In this document: positions 38,804 to 48,724 of the stretch, piece after piece
Layout of the letters: every line of letters starts with the position of its first letter
Position numbering within the stretch: position 1 is the stretch's first letter
DNA from: an uncultured Clostridium sp.
Lineage (GTDB): Bacteria > Bacillota > Clostridia > TANB77 > CAG-508
Assembly (NCBI GenBank): GCA_946496575.1
Contig: CAMMHE010000009.1
Location: forward strand, 1 to 48,724
Direction: 5' to 3'
Length of the DNA stretch: 48,724 nt
Notes under the pieces: generated by a model
Database searches by the model: none
Told to the model about the DNA's origin: nothing
Seen by the model: only the letters and a program-made list of their open reading frames with translations
Position numbers and translations under genes: made by a program

Positions 38804-39808
38804 ATGGCAATTTTAGTTACAGGTGGAACAGGATATATAGGAAGTCATACTGTTGTAGAATTATTAAATAAAAATAAAGAGATAATAGTAGTAGATAATT
38901 TCATAAATAGTAGTCCAGATGTAGTAGAAAAAATAAAAAAAATTACAGGAAAAGAATTTAAATTTTATGAAGCAGATTTATTAGATAAAGAAAAAATATC
39001 TAATATATTTAAAGAAAACAAAATAACTGAAGTAATACATTTTGCTGGATTAAAAGCTGTGGGAGAATCAGTAAGAAAACCATTAGAATATTATTCTAAC
39101 AATATAACTGGGACACTTGTATTATTAGAACTAATGCAAAAATACAATTGTAAAAAAATAGTATTTAGCTCATCAGCAACTGTATATGGAGATCAAGGGA
39201 AAAATGAATTTACAGAAGAAATGGAAAGAGGAAAAACAACAAACCCTTATGGAACTACAAAAGCAACTATAGAAAAGATATTAGAAGATTTATATACATC
39301 AGATAATGAATGGGGAATAATGTTACTTAGATATTTTAATCCAGTAGGAGCACATAAAAGTGGGTTAATAGGGGATAATCCAAATGGGATACCAAACAAT
39401 TTAATGCCATATATTCAAAAAGTAGCAATGGGAGTTTTACCTGAATTATCTATATATGGTAATGATTATAATACAAAAGATGGAACAGGAGTAAGAGATT
39501 ATATTCATGTTGTAGATTTAGCTATGGGACATCTAAATGCACTTGACAAATTAGAAAAAGAGCAAAGTGGAGTATATATATATAATTTGGGCACAGGAAC
39601 AGGTTATAGTGTTTTAGACATGGTAAAAACATTTGAAAAAGTAAATAATATAAATATTCCATATAAAATAGTAGAAAGACGTCCAGGAGATTTAGCAGAA
39701 ATATATGCAAATCCAACAAAAGCTAAAAAAGAACTTGGATGGATAGCAACAAAAAATTTAGAAGATATGTGTAGAGATTCTTGGAATTTTGCAAAAACAT
39801 CTAAATAA
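38804..39808 (+). CDS. galE: UDP-glucose 4-epimerase
   Basis: 334 aa extended short-chain dehydrogenase. NAD-binding [11 protein letters not shown], catalytic SSSATVYG and YGTTKAT (Tyr-x-x-x-Lys), and substrate region [12 protein letters not shown]. Interconverts UDP-glucose and UDP-galactose (or the GlcNAc forms) for surface glycans. Ribosome binding site GGGAGG. Confidence 0.94.
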   Translation: MAILVTGGTGYIGSHTVVELLNKNKEIIVVDNFINSSPDVVEKIKKITGKEFKFYEADLLDKEKISNIFKENKITEVIHFAGLKAVGESVRKPLEYYSNNITGTLVLLELMQKYNCKKIVFSSSATVYGDQGKNEFTEEMERGKTTNPYGTTKATIEKILEDLYTSDNEWGIMLLRYFNPVGAHKSGLIGDNPNGIPNNLMPYIQKVAMGVLPELSIYGNDYNTKDGTGVRDYIHVVDLAMGHLNALDKLEKEQSGVYIYNLGTGTGYSVLDMVKTFEKVNNINIPYKIVERRPGDLAEIYANPTKAKKELGWIATKNLEDMCRDSWNFAKTSK

Positions 39809-39844
39809 CAGTACCAAATAATCAAGGAGGATAAATAATAACTA

Positions 39845-40252
39845 ATGAATGAATATATACACAAAGTTCAATATTATGAAACAGATAAAATGCAAATAAC
39901 ACATCATTCAAATTATATTAGGTGGATGGAAGAAGCGAGAGTAGATTTTTTAGAAAATATAGGATGGGGCTATGAAAAATTAGAACAACATGGAATCTAT
40001 TCTCCAGTAATTGGAATCAATTGCGAATATAAAAATAGCACAAGATTTAATGAAAAGATAGTTATACATATAAAAATAAAAGAATATAGAGGCGTAAGAT
40101 TAGTTATTCAATATGAAATGAAAAGTTTAGATACAGGTAAAATAGTGTTAATAGGTGAATCAGAACATTGTTTTATAAATAAAGAGGGAAAACCAATAAT
40201 ATTAAAAAAGCAATTTCCAGAATTAGATAAAGTATTATATAGCTTAAAATAA
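39845..40252 (+). CDS. YbgC/FadM-type hotdog acyl-CoA thioesterase
   Basis: 135 aa. YYETDKMQITHHSNYIRWMEEAR carries the family's Asp-containing catalytic segment (split here across residues 10-32), and the rest fits a single hotdog fold. Hydrolyses short-chain or 4-hydroxybenzoyl-type acyl-CoA thioesters in relatives; the substrate here is unknown. An AAGGAGG lies 17 nt upstream. Confidence 0.88.
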   Translation: MNEYIHKVQYYETDKMQITHHSNYIRWMEEARVDFLENIGWGYEKLEQHGIYSPVIGINCEYKNSTRFNEKIVIHIKIKEYRGVRLVIQYEMKSLDTGKIVLIGESEHCFINKEGKPIILKKQFPELDKVLYSLK

Positions 40253-40271
40253 AAGGGAAGGAATCATACTA

Positions 40272-41111
40272 ATGGGAGCAGAAAATATAAATAATATAGA
40301 AGAAACAAAAAAAGAGCAGCAAATAAAAAAACAATTTACAATTAATGGAATAACAATATATAGAATATTAACATATTTTGCAATTTATAGTATATTAGGT
40401 TATATATTAGAAACAATTTTTGCTATTATAGCTTATGGAAAATTTGAAAGTAGACAAGGATTTCTATATGGACCAGTTTGTCCAATATATGGTGTAGGTG
40501 CAGTTATTATGATAATTGCTTTACAGAAATTCCAAAAAAATGGATATACCCTTTTTTTGGGTGGAATGATAGTGGGTTCAATTGTCGAGTATATAATAAG
40601 CTTATTTGGAGAATTAGTATTAAATGTTAGATGGTGGGACTATACAGGAAGATTCTTAAATATACATGGAAGGATATGTTTATTATATTCTATATATTGG
40701 GGAATAATTGCAATATATTTAATGAAATCATTAAATCCACATATTGATAAATTTATTAATTTTTTCAGGGCTAGGATCAATATTAAAACAGGCAAAAAAA
40801 TAATAATACTAGTAACAATATTTTTATTTATTGACTGTATAGTATCAGCTTTTGCAATAGAATTATTTCTTTCAAGAACTGTAGTTGAAAAAAATATACC
40901 AGCACAAAATAGGCAATGGTATGTAAATATGTATGAAAAATATTATAGCAATGAAAATATTAAAAACTTTATAGAAAATGTATGGGGAAATAGCAAAGTA
41001 TTAAGAACATATCCAAATTTAAGATTAACAATGCAAGACGGAACTGTTATACATGTAAAAGACCAATATCCAGAAATACAACCATATTATTACAAATTTA
41101 GAGATAATTAA
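40272..41111 (+). CDS. CmpB-like multi-spanning membrane protein (putative ABC permease family)
   Basis: 279 aa. About five to six membrane segments start near residue 30. The family-diagnostic stretch FESRQGFLYGPVCPIYGVGA and LNVRWWDYTGRFLNIHGRIC match the Firmicute ABC_trans_CmpB family (PF06541). Despite the family name, transport activity is not established and no ATPase gene is adjacent. The hydrophilic C-terminal tail (about 205-279) probably faces the cytoplasm. Confidence 0.82.
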   Translation: MGAENINNIEETKKEQQIKKQFTINGITIYRILTYFAIYSILGYILETIFAIIAYGKFESRQGFLYGPVCPIYGVGAVIMIIALQKFQKNGYTLFLGGMIVGSIVEYIISLFGELVLNVRWWDYTGRFLNIHGRICLLYSIYWGIIAIYLMKSLNPHIDKFINFFRARINIKTGKKIIILVTIFLFIDCIVSAFAIELFLSRTVVEKNIPAQNRQWYVNMYEKYYSNENIKNFIENVWGNSKVLRTYPNLRLTMQDGTVIHVKDQYPEIQPYYYKFRDN

Positions 41112-41135
41112 ATATATTAAAATCAGGAGAAGCAA

Positions 41136-42447
41136 ATGGAAAAAATAAATTTAAACACAGATTCAAGAATTAATATAATAAAAGAAGAAGCACAATATTG
41201 TTTAACTTGTATAAACAAACCATGTAGTACATCATGCCCACTAAACAATAATACATCAGGATTCATAAAATTAGTAAAAGAAGAAAGATATAAAGAAGCA
41301 TATGAATTGCTATGTGAAACTTCTGTATTACAATCTATATGTGGAAGAATTTGTCCACATACAAAACAATGCCAAAAAAACTGTATACGAGGAATAAAAG
41401 GTGAGCCTGTAAATATAGGTATGTTAGAAGCTTATATTGGAGATTTAGCAATATTAAACAATTGGGATATTCCAAAGATAGAAAATAAATCAAATAAAAA
41501 AATAGCTGTAATAGGTGGCGGACCAGCAGGAATTACATGTGCTGCTTTTTTAGCAAAAGAGGGATATCAAGTTACAATATACGAAAAACATGAAAAATTG
41601 GGAGGAATATTAGCTTATGGAATCCCAGAATTCAGATTACCAAAACAAATACTAGAAGATACCATAAAAAAAATTCTGAAACTTGGGATAAAAATTGAAA
41701 ATAATTATAAATTACAAGAAAACACTAATAGTAAAGGAGAAATAACACTTAATAAATTAGAAGAAGAATATGATGCCATATTTTTAAGTTTTGGTGCTAA
41801 CATTTCTAATAAGATGTCCATTGAAGGAGAAGAACTTGACGGAGTTTATGGACGGAAATGAATTATTAGAAATTGGACATAATCCAAAATATAATGGAAA
41901 AAATGTTGCAGTAATTGGTGGAGGAAATGTAGCAATAGATGCAGCAAGAACTATAAGACGATTAGGTGCAAAAACAGTTACAATAATTTATAGAAGATCT
42001 GAAGAACAAATGCCAGCAGAAAAAAAAGAGATTTTGGAAGCAAAGGCAGAAGGAATTAAGTTTTTATTTCAAACCAATATTGTAAGAATTTTAGGAGATA
42101 ACAAAGTAGAAAAAATAGAATGTATAAAAACAGAGTTAAAGAAAAAAGAAAATGAAGAAAGACTTATTCCAGTAAATATAGAAGATAGTAATTATTTTAT
42201 GGACATGCAATATGTAATAATGGCAATAGGTTCAAAACCAGATAAAAAACTAACACAATCTCTTGGCATAAAAACAGATGAAAATGGACTAATAAAAGTA
42301 AATGAAAACAATCAAACAACAAATCAAAAAATATTTGCAGGAGGAGACTTAATAGGACAAAAAGCAACAGTAGCATGGGCAGCCAGATCTGGACGTGATA
42401 GTGCAAAAAGTATAATTAAATTTTTAAATAAATCCCCAAAAGAATAA
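41136..42447 (+). CDS. GltD-like NADPH-dependent oxidoreductase, read through a +1 shift at CGG
   Basis: The first frame (41136-41852) encodes the N-terminal two-cluster Fe-S domain (CLTCINKPCSTSCP and CGRICPHTKQCQKNC) and the FAD-binding GGGPAGITCAAFLAKEGY. It then reaches CGG at 41853-41855 and would stop two codons later. Skipping C41853 joins GVYG to GNELLEIGHNP and restores the NADPH-binding IGGGNVAIDAARTIRRLG, YRRSEEQMPA and the final GDLIGQKATVAWAARSGRD. The product is 436 aa, close to GltD / glutamate synthase small subunit and NfnB-like proteins. No gltB lies nearby, so it may be a stand-alone glutamate-synthase-beta-like or Nfn-type electron-transfer enzyme. Its 3' end forms part of a terminator stem. 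Confidence 0.88.
41850..41856 (+). other. Proposed +1 frameshift site in gltD-like gene (GGA CGG A)
   Basis: GGA is followed by CGG at 41853-41855, AAA and TGA (41859-41861). Skipping C41853 makes GGA (41854-41856) the next codon and keeps the family reading VYGGNELL. The stop is only two codons past CGG in the zero frame. Confidence 0.88.
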
Positions 42448-42477
42448 TATATTCTAGAGGGGGTTTATTTAAATTTT
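42426..42477 (+). terminator. Intrinsic terminator overlapping the end of the gltD-like gene
   Basis: AAATAAATCCCC (42426-42437) pairs with GGGGGTTTATTT (42459-42470, one T-G pair), with an inner AGAAT/ATTCT stem, followed by T-rich sequence. The 5' arm is the last coding sequence of the +1 frame (KSPKE, stop at 42445-42447). Confidence 0.8.
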
Positions 42478-42508
42478 AAATAAATATGTATTAAAAGATT
42501 AAAAAAAG

Positions 42509-42535
42509 TTAGCAAAAACTATTGACAAGTGCTAA
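42509..42535 (+). promoter_or_regulatory. Degenerate CIRCE overlapping the hrcA -35 box
   Basis: TTAGCAAAA (42509-42517), a 9-nt spacer, AAGTGCTAA (42527-42535): 6 of 9 and 8 of 9 matches to the CIRCE half-sites with the correct spacing. It contains the TTGACA -35 box (42522-42527) and lies exactly 50 bp before the second CIRCE. Confidence 0.6.
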
Positions 42536-42585
42536 AAAAAGTTATAATATATAAAATGTTAGCACATAAATATAGAGAGTGCTAA
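42522..42585 (+). promoter_or_regulatory. hrcA operon promoter and CIRCE
   Basis: TTGACA (42522-42527) with TATAAT (42543-42548, 15 nt) or TAATAT (42545-42550, 17 nt). CIRCE follows at 42559-42585: TTAGCACAT, 9 nt, GAGTGCTAA (7 of 9 and 9 of 9). It spans the expected transcription start, so HrcA should autoregulate the operon. Confidence 0.85.
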
Positions 42586-42650
42586 AAACATATAAAACAA
42601 TATATAATATTCAGTCTCAAATATGGAAAAATATAGAGAGGAGATATAAA

Positions 42651-43667
42651 TTGCTAAGTGATAGAAAAAAACGAGTATTACAAGCAATTGTAGAAGAATA
42701 TATAAATACTGCTGAACCAGTTAGTTCTAATTCATTAGTTAATAGTTATGGATTAGACTATAGTAGTGCAACAATTAGAAATGAAATGGCTGACCTTGAA
42801 AAAATGGGATATTTGGATAAAACGCATACATCAAGTGGAAGGATTCCATCTGAAAAAGGATATAGATTTTATGTAGATGAATTAATAAAAGATGATAATA
42901 TAAGTCTAGAAGAAATAAAATATATTAGTTCAAAATTAGAAAGCAAAGTAAATGAAATAGAAGAATTAACACAAATAACTGCAAACACAATATCTGAAGT
43001 AACACATTATGCAACAGTATCCATTGGACCTAAAAGTGAAGAACAAACAATAGAAGAAATAAAATTTGTTTTATTAGGTTCAAGAATGTTGTTAACTGTT
43101 ATACTAACAGATTCAGGACTTGTAAAAGAAACTATTATAAAATTTGACGAAGACATTAATGATAAACAAGTTCAAACACTTAATTTAATGTTTAACAATA
43201 AATTAAAAGGAAAACCATTAGAAGAAATAAAGGGGAAGCTTGAAGAATATTTATTTGACGAAATGAAATATAGTGTTAATGTAATAAAGCCTATAATAGA
43301 ACAAATTAAAAAAGTACTAAAAGAAGATGAACAATTGCATTTAGAAGGAGCTAATAGAGCATTTGACCTACCAGAATTTAATAGTTTGGAAATAGCTAAA
43401 AATTTTATAAATATATTAGATACAAAAGATTTAATGACAGATATACTAAATACAGGTTTAGCTCAAGATATAAATGTGTATATTGGAGAAGAAAGTGAAA
43501 AAGAAGAACTCAAAGATTTCAGTATAATTACATTTAGGCATAGAGTTGGAAATAAGGATTTAGGAACAATAGGAATTATAGGTCCAAAAAGAATGAATTA
43601 TTCAAAAGTAATTTCTGTAATGAAATATATTAGTAAAAAGCTAAATGATGAAAACAAACAAGATTGA
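42651..43667 (+). CDS. hrcA: Heat-inducible transcription repressor HrcA
   Basis: 338 aa from TTG 42651, eight bases after GAGGAG, giving MLSDRKKRVLQAIVEEYI, the standard HrcA start. A longer in-frame GTG at 42579 lies inside the CIRCE element and is rejected. The winged helix includes SSATIRNEMADLEKMGYLDK and TSSGRIPSEKGYRFYVD; the rest is the GAF-like dimerisation domain. Binds CIRCE in front of its own operon and clpB; folding by the GroE chaperonin is its usual sensor. Confidence 0.95.
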   Translation: MLSDRKKRVLQAIVEEYINTAEPVSSNSLVNSYGLDYSSATIRNEMADLEKMGYLDKTHTSSGRIPSEKGYRFYVDELIKDDNISLEEIKYISSKLESKVNEIEELTQITANTISEVTHYATVSIGPKSEEQTIEEIKFVLLGSRMLLTVILTDSGLVKETIIKFDEDINDKQVQTLNLMFNNKLKGKPLEEIKGKLEEYLFDEMKYSVNVIKPIIEQIKKVLKEDEQLHLEGANRAFDLPEFNSLEIAKNFINILDTKDLMTDILNTGLAQDINVYIGEESEKEELKDFSIITFRHRVGNKDLGTIGIIGPKRMNYSKVISVMKYISKKLNDENKQD

Positions 43668-43697
43668 TAAATATAGTTTTTAGAAAGAAGGTATAAA

Positions 43698-44264
43698 ATG
43701 TCAGAAGAAAACCAAAATAAAGAAAAGAAGGAAAATAATAGAATAGAAGAACATGAAAAAAATATAAATGATTCAACACAAGTAAATGAAGCAAAATCTA
43801 GTGAGGAAGCGAATCAAGATGAAAAAACATTAATACAACAGAAGCAGCAAGAAATAGATGAACTAACAGATAGATATAAAAGGGTAATGGCAGAATTTGA
43901 AAATCATAAAAAAAGGTCACAAAAAGAAAGAGAAACATTGTATAATAGAACCCTTTCAGATGTAATAGAAGTAATTTTACCAATATTAGATAATCTAGAA
44001 AATGCCTCAAAAGTGGAAACGCAAGATGTAAGCTATAAACAAGGAATACAAATGGTATTAAAGCAATTTAAAGATGTTCTAGCTTCAAAAGGAGTAGAAG
44101 AAATAAAAGCAATTGGAGAAACATTTGATCCTAGCCTACATGAAGCAGTAAGCAGTATAGATGATCCAAATTCAGAATCACAAAAAATAGTTCAAGAATA
44201 TAGAAAAGGTTACAAAATTGGAAGTAAAGTTATACGCCATTCAATGGTAGTTGTAGCAAATTAA
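43698..44264 (+). CDS. grpE: Nucleotide exchange factor GrpE
   Basis: 188 aa. A Glu/Asn-rich coiled coil (1-75) leads into RYKRVMAEFENHKKRSQKER and a C-terminal beta domain with SIDDPNSESQKIVQEYRKGY split around the DnaK-contacting region. Drives ADP release from DnaK. Second gene of the hrcA operon. Confidence 0.95.
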   Translation: MSEENQNKEKKENNRIEEHEKNINDSTQVNEAKSSEEANQDEKTLIQQKQQEIDELTDRYKRVMAEFENHKKRSQKERETLYNRTLSDVIEVILPILDNLENASKVETQDVSYKQGIQMVLKQFKDVLASKGVEEIKAIGETFDPSLHEAVSSIDDPNSESQKIVQEYRKGYKIGSKVIRHSMVVVAN

Positions 44265-44296
44265 ATAAGTTATTAATTTTTAAAATATAAAAATAG

Positions 44297-46192
<1,896 letters not shown>

Positions 46193-46201
46193 TAGAAAAA
46201 A

Positions 46202-46238
46202 GTAAAAGTCTCCTTAAAAAGGAGCTTTTACATTATTT
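46202..46238 (+). terminator. Terminator-like hairpin between dnaK and dnaJ
   Basis: GTAAAAGTCTCCTT (46202-46215, one bulged T) pairs with AAGGAGCTTTTAC (46219-46231) around an AAA loop, followed by a T-rich stretch. It would reduce dnaJ expression relative to dnaK unless dnaJ has its own promoter in 46239-46328, where I see only weak candidates. Confidence 0.75.
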
Positions 46239-46328
46239 TTACATATAAAACTTTTATATTGAATAAATCATAGTATAAATTATGAAATAAAAATAACCAA
46301 TAAAAAGTTAAGAAAGGAATAAAAAATC

Positions 46329-47510
46329 ATGGCAAATAAAAGAGACTATTATGAAGTGTTAGGAATAAATAAAACTGCCAGTGAAGAAGAAATAAAAAAA
46401 GCATATAGAAAACTTGCAAAAAAATATCATCCTGATGCTAATCCAGATAATAAAAAAGAGGCAGAAGCCAAATTTAAAGAAGTAAATGAAGCATATGAAA
46501 TATTGTCAGATCCACAAAAAAGAAAAATGTATGATCAATTTGGATTTGATGGATCGCAAGGATTTGGAGGTCAAGGTCCATTCGGAAGTCAAGGACCATT
46601 TGGACAGGGAGGATATTATTCATATACAAGTTCTGGATTTGATGGCTTTTCAGATTTTGGAGATTTAGGTGATATTTTTTCTACAATTTTTGGAGGAGGA
46701 GCACGAACATCAGGATCAAGGAGAAACAATGGGCCTAGAAAAGGTGCAGATTTAAATGTTAATATAGAAATAACATTTGAAGAAGCATTTTTAGGGATCG
46801 AAAAAGAAATAAATATAATAAGAAATGAAACGTGTAGCATATGTCATGGAACAGGAGCAAAACCAGGTACAACAGTTACAAAATGTAGTGTATGTAATGG
46901 AACAGGTCAGGTAAAACAAGTACAAAATACAATATTGGGTCAAGTACAAACAACTAGAACATGTACAAATTGCCGTGGAACTGGGGAAGTTATAAAAGAA
47001 CCATGTGATGCATGTAGAGGAAAGGGAACAGTTAGAAAGCAACCTAAAATTAAGGTCAAAATTCCAGCTGGAATAGATGATAACCAAACAGTAGTATTAA
47101 GAGGAGAAGGAGATCCGGGTGAAAAGGGAGGACCTAAAGGAGACTTATATATTACCGTTAGAGTTAAGAAGCATAGTGTATTTTCTAGAAAAGGTGTTAA
47201 TGTATTTTGTGAAATACCAATCACAATAACTCAAGCAACATTAGGTTCAGAACTGCAAATACCAATGGTAGATGGAAGTACAGAAAAATATAAAATTCCT
47301 GAAGCTACACAAACAGGAACGAAATTCACAATAAGAAATAAAGGATTTAAATCTTTGAATTCAAGTGTAGTGGGTGATTTTATTTTTACAGTAATTGTAA
47401 GAACACCTAAAAAATTAACAGCAGAACAAAGAGATTTACTAGAAAAATTAGCAAAAACAATGAATGAACAACCACCTGTAAAGAAAAAAGGATTTTGGGA
47501 TAAATTATAA
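46329..47510 (+). CDS. dnaJ: Co-chaperone DnaJ (Hsp40)
   Basis: 393 aa type I DnaJ. J-domain with HPDANPD, Gly/Phe-rich linker (about 78-125), and four CxxCxGxG-type zinc repeats ([32 protein letters not shown]). The C-terminal substrate domains end in KKKGFWDKL. Delivers clients to DnaK and stimulates its ATPase. Ends the heat-shock block. Confidence 0.97.
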   Translation: MANKRDYYEVLGINKTASEEEIKKAYRKLAKKYHPDANPDNKKEAEAKFKEVNEAYEILSDPQKRKMYDQFGFDGSQGFGGQGPFGSQGPFGQGGYYSYTSSGFDGFSDFGDLGDIFSTIFGGGARTSGSRRNNGPRKGADLNVNIEITFEEAFLGIEKEINIIRNETCSICHGTGAKPGTTVTKCSVCNGTGQVKQVQNTILGQVQTTRTCTNCRGTGEVIKEPCDACRGKGTVRKQPKIKVKIPAGIDDNQTVVLRGEGDPGEKGGPKGDLYITVRVKKHSVFSRKGVNVFCEIPITITQATLGSELQIPMVDGSTEKYKIPEATQTGTKFTIRNKGFKSLNSSVVGDFIFTVIVRTPKKLTAEQRDLLEKLAKTMNEQPPVKKKGFWDKL

Positions 47511-47524
47511 GTAACTAAAAATTT

Positions 47525-47558
47525 AAGTAGAAAGTAATTTAAGCTTTCTACTTTTTTT
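47525..47558 (+). terminator. Intrinsic terminator after dnaJ
   Basis: AAGTAGAAAG (47525-47534) pairs perfectly with CTTTCTACTT (47544-47553), followed by a run of T to 47558. Confidence 0.85.
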
Positions 47559-47704
47559 GTGATAAATAATCTTTACAATATATTATTAACTATGATAGAA
47601 TATATAACCTAGAGATATCCCATGATAATCAAAGAAAAATACAATATATTGATGGTATTATATCAGATTTTACAAAAGAAAAATCCACGTAAGGAGTAGT
47701 TATA

Positions 47705-48658
47705 ATGAGTTCAATAACATCATTAAAACAAATATGGCAAAAAGTAAAGTACAGAGGAAAAAAAATATATTTTGAAACAATGGCACAAAAATGGCTTGAA
47801 TGTAAAAGAAAAGTAGTTAAAGAATCAACATATTACAATTATGTATATAAAATTGAAAAATATCTTAAACCAATGTTTAAAGACATGACCATAAAGGAAT
47901 TTAAAAATTATAGTTTTGATGCATTGATACAAGAACTTTCGTCAGAATTATCTAATAAAACGACTAAAGATATTATTAATACATTGGTAGCAATACTAAA
48001 ATATTCGGAAAAAGAATTTAACTATATATTAAATATAGAAGAAGCAGTTATACCTAGAACGAATAAAAAAGAAGTTAATATATTAAGCAAAAAAGAAAAG
48101 AAGAAACTTGAAAATTATTGTATTAAAAGTGGAACATTAAGAGATATAGGCATATTAATTTGTTTATATACAGGTATACGAATAGGAGAAGTTTGTGCAT
48201 TAAAATGGAAAAATATAGATTTAGATAAAAGAGTAATTTATATAGAAAAAACCATGCAAAGAATAATAAAAAAAGGTCAGAAAAGTGAAGTGATAATAGA
48301 TACACCAAAGTCACAAAAATCTATAAGAGCTATTCCTATTTCTAAAAAATTATATGATGTGATAAAGCCATTAAAAACAAAGCATAATGATGAAAATTAT
48401 TTTTTGACTGGTAGTAAAGATAAATATATTGAGCCTCGAAATTATCAATATATGTTTAAAACAATTTTAAAAAATTGTAAAATAAAAAAATATAAATTTC
48501 ATGCGTTACGACATACATTTGCTTCTGACTGTATTGAAGTGGGAATGAATATAAAGGCTCTTAGTGAAATTCTAGGTCATGCCAGTGTAGATATAACTTT
48601 AAATATATATGTTCATTCTTCATATAAACAAAAGAAAAAATATTTAGAAAAGTTGTGA
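47705..48658 (+). CDS. Tyrosine recombinase / phage-type integrase
   Basis: 317 aa. An N-terminal SAM-like core-binding domain (about 20-110) precedes the catalytic domain. The active-site set is complete: Arg in TGIRIGEVCALKW, a lysine in the beta-hairpin region, HALRHTFASDC (His-x-x-Arg), and LGHASVDITLNIYVH giving the second His and the nucleophilic Tyr. Length and motifs match integrases of integrative conjugative elements and phages rather than XerC/XerD. It sits just behind the dnaJ terminator with its own ribosome binding site (AAGGAG). It may mark one end of an integrated element that continues past the window edge, or be a relic of one. Confidence 0.9.
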   Translation: MSSITSLKQIWQKVKYRGKKIYFETMAQKWLECKRKVVKESTYYNYVYKIEKYLKPMFKDMTIKEFKNYSFDALIQELSSELSNKTTKDIINTLVAILKYSEKEFNYILNIEEAVIPRTNKKEVNILSKKEKKKLENYCIKSGTLRDIGILICLYTGIRIGEVCALKWKNIDLDKRVIYIEKTMQRIIKKGQKSEVIIDTPKSQKSIRAIPISKKLYDVIKPLKTKHNDENYFLTGSKDKYIEPRNYQYMFKTILKNCKIKKYKFHALRHTFASDCIEVGMNIKALSEILGHASVDITLNIYVHSSYKQKKKYLEKL

Positions 48659-48724
48659 CTTTTTTCATAAAGTCTTTAACTTTACGAAAAGTATTTTTTA
48701 AAAAATTTTGTATTTTATAATGTT

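Noticed and set aside
7431..41855. A -2 shift instead of +1 at the CGG sites
   Set aside because: It gives the same downstream frame but adds one residue (for example Tyr between Leu and Gly in CopA), which does not fit the family alignments; +1 fits exactly.
7056..42447. The four split genes as pseudogenes or sequencing errors
   Set aside because: Each downstream frame stays open with all family motifs, the breaks share one codon and context, and that codon is otherwise unused. Homopolymer errors would instead cluster in the many A and T runs, and none of the four is in one (dxs has only a CC).
42579..42650. Extended N-terminus of HrcA from GTG at 42579
   Set aside because: That GTG is inside the CIRCE right half-site and the extra residues do not resemble HrcA; TTG at 42651 has a proper ribosome binding site.
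47622..47699. Small ORF of 25 codons just before the integrase
   Set aside because: No convincing ribosome binding site, stop codon inside the integrase ribosome binding site, and no resemblance to an excisionase that I recognise.

Overview
This is a very AT-rich window in which all but one gene lie on the + strand. It holds endospore genes (spoIIIAA, spoIIP), oxygen-defence and anaerobic enzymes (flavodiiron protein, anaerobic ribonucleotide reductase NrdDG, a 2-oxoacid:ferredoxin oxidoreductase gamma subunit) and the hrcA-grpE-dnaK-dnaJ heat-shock operon. Together these point to a low-GC anaerobic spore-forming Firmicute of the class Clostridia, plausibly an uncultured gut lineage. No rRNA or tRNA gene was seen.

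Layout. 1-145: start of porG on the - strand. 373-11266: flavodiiron protein, a MacB-type ABC exporter, clpB under a CIRCE operator, then mnmA, tcdA and a two-gene ABC exporter. 11511-15992: nrdD-nrdG, a ZIP metal transporter flanked by two inverted copies of a 29-nt palindromic repeat, and a DUF362 protein. 16104-21091: a metal-homeostasis operon (ArsR/CadC-like sensor, HMA protein, Zn/Cd ATPase, CopZ-like chaperone, CopA-like ATPase). 21092-21467: a structured intergenic region that may encode 6S RNA. 21468-27409: yebC, spoIIIAA, spoIIP, dxs and an Alg14/Alg13-like glycosyltransferase pair. 27601-33617: ftsEX, two tandem coiled-coil M23 peptidases, an S41 protease and pgsA, a coherent cell-envelope/division block. 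33685-42447: a conserved unknown, a class A PBP, cysS, galE, a hotdog thioesterase, a CmpB-like membrane protein and a GltD-like oxidoreductase. 42509-47510: heat-shock operon with two CIRCE-type operators. 47705-48658: tyrosine recombinase.

Main observation. Four otherwise well-conserved genes (mnmA, copA, dxs and the gltD-like gene) are each split by a single extra base. At all four the extra base is a C in front of a GGA glycine codon, so the upstream frame meets the codon CGG, followed by AA. Skipping that C (+1) restores a family-like, full-length protein every time. My by-eye scan of the real genes (roughly 14,000-15,000 codons) found no other in-frame CGG. The other arginine codons AGA, AGG, CGT, CGA and CGC are all used. 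The simplest reading is that CGG is unassigned in this organism and that the ribosome makes a +1 shift there, or that a glycine tRNA reads CGGA as a quadruplet. These would then be functional genes whose expression needs frameshifting at CGG, not pseudogenes. Sequencing error or recent gene decay would not be expected to choose the same codon four times.
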